A stretch of DNA of 64,000 nucleotides from Bryum argenteum (lineage: Eukaryota; Streptophyta; Bryopsida; Bryales; Bryaceae). Below are positions 58,066-64,000 of the stretch, piece by piece. The notes beneath the pieces are model-generated. The model made no database searches. It saw only the letters and a program-made list of their open reading frames with translations, and was not told the origin of the DNA. Within the stretch, counting starts at the first letter, position 1; every line of letters starts with the position of its first letter. The DNA lies in assembly GCA_037043015.1 (NCBI GenBank), contig CM073324.1:10065013-10129012 (forward strand). The letters run 5' to 3'. The translations under genes were made by a program, and so were the position numbers.

Positions 58066-59615
58066 TAGGTGTTGGAGTTTACACCAAGCACCACGCTAAT
58101 TAGATAGATTTGCGGTAAATTGCCATCAAACATGAAATTGATTTTAGGCTTAATAGAAAATCTACTGAGAAATTTGAATTCCATTACTACTGATGAATGT
58201 CCATCTTGATTAATATATATAGAAGGTGAAAGTATTGGTTAAAAGCAATATATAATTTGTTAAGGTAAAATAGTTTGTAAAACAAAATTCTACATGTTTA
58301 GTGTAGTGGGAAAGTGTAATAATTGCTCTAGGCGTTCTAACGGTATAATTATATACTGAGAGTGTCTTATTCCACCAGTGTTAATAAGTGAATCTTCTAG
58401 TGGAGATTGTGGTGAAAACATTTCACTTCTATAGGAAAGTTGATGGTTGTTTGCTGCTACTAATTGATGTTTTTTTGGTGGAGATTGATTGATGTTGTTT
58501 TGGTAGAAATCCTGGTTGATATTGTTTTGATAGAGATCGTGGTTGATTGCCTTACTCCTACCAATTGTTGTTATCTTGGTGGAGATTCAATGATAACATA
58601 TTGGTGGAGAGTGATGTTGTTTTGGAAGATATCATAGTGGATATACCTCACTGCTACTGACTGATATTGTTTGGTGGAGACTGGTTGATTTCGGTATGGT
58701 GGAGATCGTGGTGTATATATCTCAATGCTATTGATTGATCTTATTTCGGTGAAGACTGGTTGATGATGTTTTAGAAAAGATCGTGGTCTATATACCTTCC
58801 TGCTATTGATTGATTTTCTTTTGGTGAAAATTATGGTGGAAACTTCTCTACTTGTTATAGTGAAAGTTGATGGTTGTTCAGTGTTATTGATTGATGTACA
58901 TTTGGTGGAAATTTCACGTGCTGCAGTGAAAGTTGATGGTTCTTTATTGCTACTGATTGGTATTGTTTTGGTGGAGATTGTTGTGGATGTACTACACTTA
59001 TTCGCTTGTTCAAGAAAAACTTGACGTTGTTCACTATCATTGATTATTTATTTTATGGTTGAGATTGTGGTAGATATACAATACTTTTCCACCTATGAGT
59101 GACTATATATGTTATTTCTTGTCATTCATTGGTTTTTATCAAAAAGAGATCGGGGTGCATATGTAACACTTCTCCACTTTTTGTAATGACAACTTACTTC
59201 TCTACCATTATAGTGACAATTGATATTGTTTAATGTGATTCATTCATTTTCTTCTTGTAGAGATTGTGGTGGATATACCACACTTCTCCACCTTTGCTGT
59301 AACAATTGACTTCTTTGCCTTTATAGTGACTATAGATGTTTTTCATTGTCAATTATTATTATTTTATTATTATTTTCCCCCCTTCTAGTAGAGATAGAGA
59401 TCATGGTGAATGTAGCACAAATTTTCAATTTTGAAGCAACAATTTATGTTTTTTATTGTCACTCATTATGTTCTTCTAAAACACTACCCAATTATTATTT
59501 TTATATGTGATGAGAGTGTGAGAGTCACAGAGACATAATTGGTTTTAGCTAAGTAGTTATAATTATCTTGTGTTACCTAGGGTAAGTAAAATAACTAATG
59601 ACTACATATTTATAT
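58066..59615 (+). repeat. Block D, copy 2
   Basis: It shares start (CACCACGCTAATTAGATAGA), internal GGTGGAGATTGTGGTGGATA units and end (TTTTAGCTAAGTAGTTATAA) with 55,168-57,380. It is shorter, mainly through fewer tandem units. No gene. Confidence 0.65.
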
Positions 59616-60340
59616 GCTATTAAGTTCTATTGACAAATGATGTATTTGCTTTTTACCTAATATATCTCGTGAATTCATAATAGTGTGGTTTATGGTTTCA
59701 ACCCCCTAAAGTGGCATGGAGTTATAATTTGGTGTTTAAACTTCAAATGTGCTCATATTGACTATTTTTTCACCATGAAGTTCAAACATATAGATAATTG
59801 TAAAATTTTCCATACATTTCCACCTAGTCTTAGAATGTACATCCTAGAGAGATTCCACTAGTAGAAAATAGTGTCTAGAATTTGTATGGAATTGAATTAC
59901 ATAGAATACCATTTTATTTTCTATAACTACTATGTCTCTAAATCAATTATTAAACCCATCTATCGGTCTTCATTAGCATAATAACCCATTCTATTGACCT
60001 TCTAAAACTCTCTCCCTAATGTCCATGATAACAAAAATACTTTTTGGATCACTTACCATATAAAATGTGTCCTTACTTTTACTGCTACATCTGCTACAAA
60101 TGTTCACAAATGACCATCAACTAAAACCATTTACCAACCATCATTGGTTGAATTTTGGTTGAAAAATACTTTCATAAGATAAGCGGCTTAGTCAAATTAC
60201 TAATCAAGTGATGGCTTTGTTAAGAAAACCTTCTGTTGTGAACAAGTCTTAGTTAGTGTACATCCTTTCATCTATTCGTTTTTACTACTCTCTTTCTTCC
60301 AAAATCACTATGCCCTTTTTCACTTTGTTCCAAAATATGT
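59616..60340. other. Intergenic DNA, nothing recognised
   Basis: AT-rich non-coding DNA with short frames only. Confidence 0.5.
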
Positions 60341-60344
60341 GGCC

Positions 60345-60960
60345 AGTTTCAAACAAGTACAAATTTGAGAACTTTTGACACCAAATTATAATGTATTGAG
60401 TCCTGGATCACCTCATGGTACTACTTCACTCATCAACTTACAATTGGAAAAAACAAAATTGAACTCTCAATACCAAACGGTAACATACATTATAACATGA
60501 ACATGCTTGAATGAGTTTTGCCCAACCTTTGGCAAGCCAAATCTTTATAACTTATAAAACAAATGATATCAAATTATATATTCTTATAAAGTAAGAACTA
60601 TCCAGTGACTGTCATTGGACCTCTCATTATCATCACTTGAGGTCAAGGTGTGTGATTCTTGGTAAGCTAAGTTTTGCACTTTGGCATGCCAAAACTAAAA
60701 GCAAATGCTATGAAATCATATATCACTATTAAGCTATTTGAATACTGTCCACTCACTATCATTGCACCTTACATTATCATCAATTGTTTCAGAGCGGGTG
60801 ATTCTTGATCCGTCAAACTTTACCTAACCTTTTGCGCGAGAAAACTTTAGATCACCGGAGTTAATGCTATCAAATTATACATCACTTTAAAGCTCTTGGA
60901 GAGATGACCTTAATCTGAAAAGGTTTGCAATATATGATTTGAATTGTAAAATTTCACTTT
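60345..60960 (+). repeat. Diverged tandem repeat of about 165 bp
   Basis: The phrases ATCAAATTATATA / ATCATATATCACT / ATCAAATTATACATCACT, followed by a CACT(A/G)TCATTG(C/G)ACCT segment and then CATTATCATCA(C/A)TTG, recur at about 60,570-60,640, 60,710-60,780 and 60,868-60,900. An earlier partial unit is near 60,385. Non-coding. Confidence 0.55.
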
Positions 60961-61071
60961 TCGAATACATCACAAGAAGGTAACTATTTTGACATCAAAA
61001 TATAAGTGAAAAGTTCAGTACAATGAGAGCTACATAGGAGATTCTCTTGAAAACAAACCCCTCGACCACGT

Positions 61072-61304
61072 TCAACCCTTAAAAGACCCTTGGGGATAAT
61101 ATGTACGCTGTCGTATAATTAGGATTTGCTACCAACAAGAAACTCTAAACTAGAATCGTAATAGCTCACTAGAATCGCATTAATTCAAATGTCAACTTCT
61201 TCTTTGTACTCAAACCCATTAAAGGTGTGCATTCACTCCAAATACAACCAAAATACACCGTATTCTATTGGTCGCCACGGCACGCTCAGACCTTTAAGGG
61301 TTGA
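61072..61304. mobile_element. MITE, AACCCTTAAAGGTC family, copy 3
   Basis: The ends are TCAACCCTTAAAAGAC and GACCTTTAAGGGTTGA. The interior matches the pair at 44,903-45,353 with more divergence (ATATGTACGCTGTCGTATAA; AAAGGTGTGCATTCACTCC). Confidence 0.75.
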
Positions 61305-62480
61305 GGGTCAATGACAAAATATGATCTACAAACTCATTGAATGGAATGGAGAGGCCGTTCTATTGAAAAGATGCATTTTAAAAAAAAGCAAAGTTGAGTT
61401 GCTCAATACATTATTTCATACTCATTGCTCCATTACAGTAGTATCATACCCTACAACAACTTGGAGCATTAAATTCAACTGTCATAATATATACAAAATT
61501 CTCTCATTTTCTGTAGACTTTTTAACACGGTGTCGACAATGTACATTCTTTGAATAATACTATCTGAAAAGTTACACCAATTCAACGAAGAAAGCCAATC
61601 ATTACCACATGACAAACCACTCAATTCGGTGAGTAGTTTCGGAAAGTTTTGGATAAGAAATCATCACCCAAAAGTTTCTAGTGTAGCTCATAACACCTTC
61701 CATTTGATTCCCTAAAAAGTTGGACCAAGAATGAGGTGTATTTTTTATTTTTTTAATTTTTTAATTTATTTTTTTCTTTTTAGATTGGCTTTTGTTTGAG
61801 TAAGAAAACCAAAGATTTTGGGCCTATCTTGAGGTTGGTTGAGATAGAGTGTTTGTTTCATCAACCCTTGCACGTGTATGTTTGGAAGTTATAACAAGAA
61901 GAAGAAGAAAAACATCAGACCCTATGGGTTGGCGAGAATATAGTGTCCGTTCAACCTACCCTTGGTGATATGCCCACAGGACATACCAACAGTGGTGAAG
62001 TTATAACACCAATGATAAGAGTACTAACCCGCTTGAAGTAATCACTATATTCAGTCTTATCTAGCCACTAGTGTTTAACAAATATACCTAAATGTTCTTA
62101 TATGTGTAGACACACTTTTATTGTTTGGTAATTATTTGATTATGTTACGACCATGTGCGTGCCTTGTAGACTTTTATCAATGAACTCCAAGGTGATATTA
62201 ATCTTATACTTATTTGAGGACATTGTAGTATATAAAGTTGGATATAAATCGGTTTGATAAAAGTAAAAATGAGTGGTCATGAAATTAAATACAACTCTTT
62301 TATTTTGGTACATATTCTGTATGCTATGCCTTCATATGGAAAATCATAGCGTTAATAGGGTACAAAGATCATATCAAATTTGAACACAATCATGGTCGTA
62401 GACTCATAGGTCTTAAATTTGCACATGCACAAACTTAAAATAGTTCTTTTCCAATCAAAAATCCTATCCTTTATCTTGAA
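61305..62480. other. Intergenic DNA, nothing recognised
   Basis: AT-rich non-coding DNA. No motif or repeat is supported. Confidence 0.5.
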
Positions 62481-62489
62481 GTCCACATA

Positions 62490-63440
62490 TAATTATTTGA
62501 GCTTGGCGGTGTCCTAGATTGAAATATCAAAGAGATAAAGAGAAGACTTTCCATATTTGAACAAAAAGAGCAAGAGACTCCACATATTAAGACATTGACA
62601 AGACTTCCGAAAACTGAACATTGGGTAGCCTTTCTAATTATAACAAGTGAATGGACGTTACATATCAGAACAACAAGAAGGCTCTCTAAATTTTGACAGT
62701 GGAAGGACATCCAAATTAGGATAATAAGAGATTTCTCATATTAAAACAATAACAAGACTTTCCAAATACTACTCCTTTTGCAATAAAGATTGCTTTCATG
62801 AACACTGAAAAGATTTCTTTTATGAAAAAAAAAGAAGAAAAAATGAAGAGAATAACAAGACTTTCCCTATTAGAACAACAAAGAGAGTGATAATAATGAC
62901 ACATTCTAGAATGATAACAAAAAGACACCCTAAATTGGAACAACAAAAAGACACTCCACATTCGGTCAACAAAAGATACTCCAAGTATGAGGAACTAAGA
63001 GACTTTAGATTTGGGCAACAAAAAGACTTCTCGGATCTAGAGACAACAAGACTTCCAAGATTGAAGCAATGAAAAGACTTCTCAAATTCAAACAACAATA
63101 AGATTTTTGAGGGTGACAAGACTTCTCGGACTGGACAACGATAACAATTCCTTGAATTGAACAATGATAAGTGTTCCTTAAATTTCACACATAGAAGTTT
63201 TTTGGAATTGGAGAACAACGACAGTTTCTTGGATCAGACAACAACGACCGTTTCTTGGATCAGACAACAACGACGGTTTCTCGGATCAGACAACAATGAC
63301 ATTTTCTTGAATTAGACAACGAGAGGTTAGTAATGGCAGTTCCTAGATTCGACAACAACAACTTCTTCCATTGGACAACACAACAGTTTCTTGATTAGGA
63401 CAATAACACTACATCCTATTTTCAAATAACAACAATTTCT
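62490..63440 (-). repeat. Degenerate minisatellite, inverse of the 49-50.6 kb type
   Basis: Units such as GACAACAAGACTTCCAAGAT and GGATCAGACAACAACGAC recur about every 28-56 bases. Their reverse complement resembles the GTCTTGTCATTGTC...GGATCC units at 49,150-50,600. It is best preserved at 63,090-63,310. Open frames here are compositional. Confidence 0.6.
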
Positions 63441-64000
63441 TGATGTTAACATCAAGAAGATTGTAGAGTTGAACTAGGACAAAACTTCATAAATTTAGAT
63501 GAAACTTCATGAGAGACAATGAGAAATTTGTAGTACAATAACCCCATCAGGTACAATGTAGAGTGTGCAGCCTCAAGAACACTTACCAATCTCACTTCCA
63601 AAATCCATAAATTCCAACATGGTTCCAAGTGATACAACCTTCTATATACTTTGCAAATTTCTGCATCTTACAAATGCTTTGCAAATTGATTCTCTTGGCC
63701 ACCCATCAACAAGTTTACCAATTTGAGATTGTGAGACTTTTAGAGCATGTTACATCAAAGAACCATTGTGCCAATAATATTCTTCTTGAATTTGAAGTAC
63801 TAATGCAATTGGAGGCAAAGTTCCTTGATGTACTACTTTAAGAGAGTGTTAGAATTTGAACACTTGCTGTTTGCATACCTCATCATACACTTCCCCAAAA
63901 TGAAGGATGCACAATTCATTTCATACCATGGACAGCTCATTTCTAACAGATGAGAATGCACAACCTTTGTGCTACAAATATGCATATGGGTGAATACTGC
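63441..64000. other. Intergenic DNA at the window edge
   Basis: No gene or repeat is recognised up to the window end. Frames are short. Confidence 0.4.

Overview
The window looks like nuclear DNA of a land plant with a large, repeat-rich genome. The anchor is one cleanly spliceable 12-exon AUXIN RESPONSE FACTOR gene (37,906-41,553, minus strand), a streptophyte-specific family. It lies in a long AT-rich background of DNA transposons, MITEs, a decayed LINE, minisatellites and block duplications. No operons, CRISPR arrays or rRNA genes are visible. I cannot name the species. The abundance of a DUF7869-like transposon and the divergent ARF would suit a seedless plant (bryophyte, lycophyte or fern), but that is a guess.

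Layout. 0.4-2.5 kb: a compound element bounded by arrays of inverted, palindromic ends (core GTGCGTACGCAC), carrying a captured EXORDIUM-like gene fragment and a second ORF. 2.8-3.5 kb: a truncated end of the large transposon described next. 3.5-16.9 kb: no genes, only diverged dispersed repeats and MITEs, several with TTAACCCCTAAA-type ends. 16,971-28,810: an 11.84-kb DNA transposon with 25-bp terminal inverted repeats (24/25 identical) and a 4-bp ATAG duplication. It holds two divergent decayed genes. One (minus strand) has DUF7869-like motifs that I read as a D-D-(E/D) transposase core. The other (plus strand) has a ParB/DGQHR-like domain followed by a stretch that resembles a permuted DNA methyltransferase. 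A second small mobile insertion sits between the two genes. 29.4-34.5 kb: LINE remnants, including a nearly full L1-like element (ORF1, APE endonuclease, reverse transcriptase, zinc-knuckle C-terminus) disabled by about a dozen in-frame stops and two frameshifts.

37.9-43.2 kb: the ARF gene and its GC-rich upstream region. The predicted protein is 780 residues: N-terminal dimerisation segment, B3 DNA-binding domain, ARF/auxin-response domain, a Ser/Pro/Ala-rich middle with a KLFGF motif, and a C-terminal PB1 domain with both basic and acidic faces. This suggests a class-B (repressor-type) ARF. 43.3-64 kb: no convincing gene. This part is built of tandem arrays, direct block duplications (50.9/51.5 kb and 55.2/58.1 kb), MITEs (44.9, 45.1, 50.6, 53.2, 53.6 and 61.1 kb) and two related minisatellite fields in opposite orientation (49.2-50.6 and 62.5-63.4 kb).

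Functionally, only the ARF appears intact. The most interesting part is the 11.8-kb element: a ParB-like plus methyltransferase-like partner beside a DUF7869-type transposase candidate would be an unusual two-protein transposition system. This copy is decayed, so the case rests on intact relatives elsewhere in the genome.
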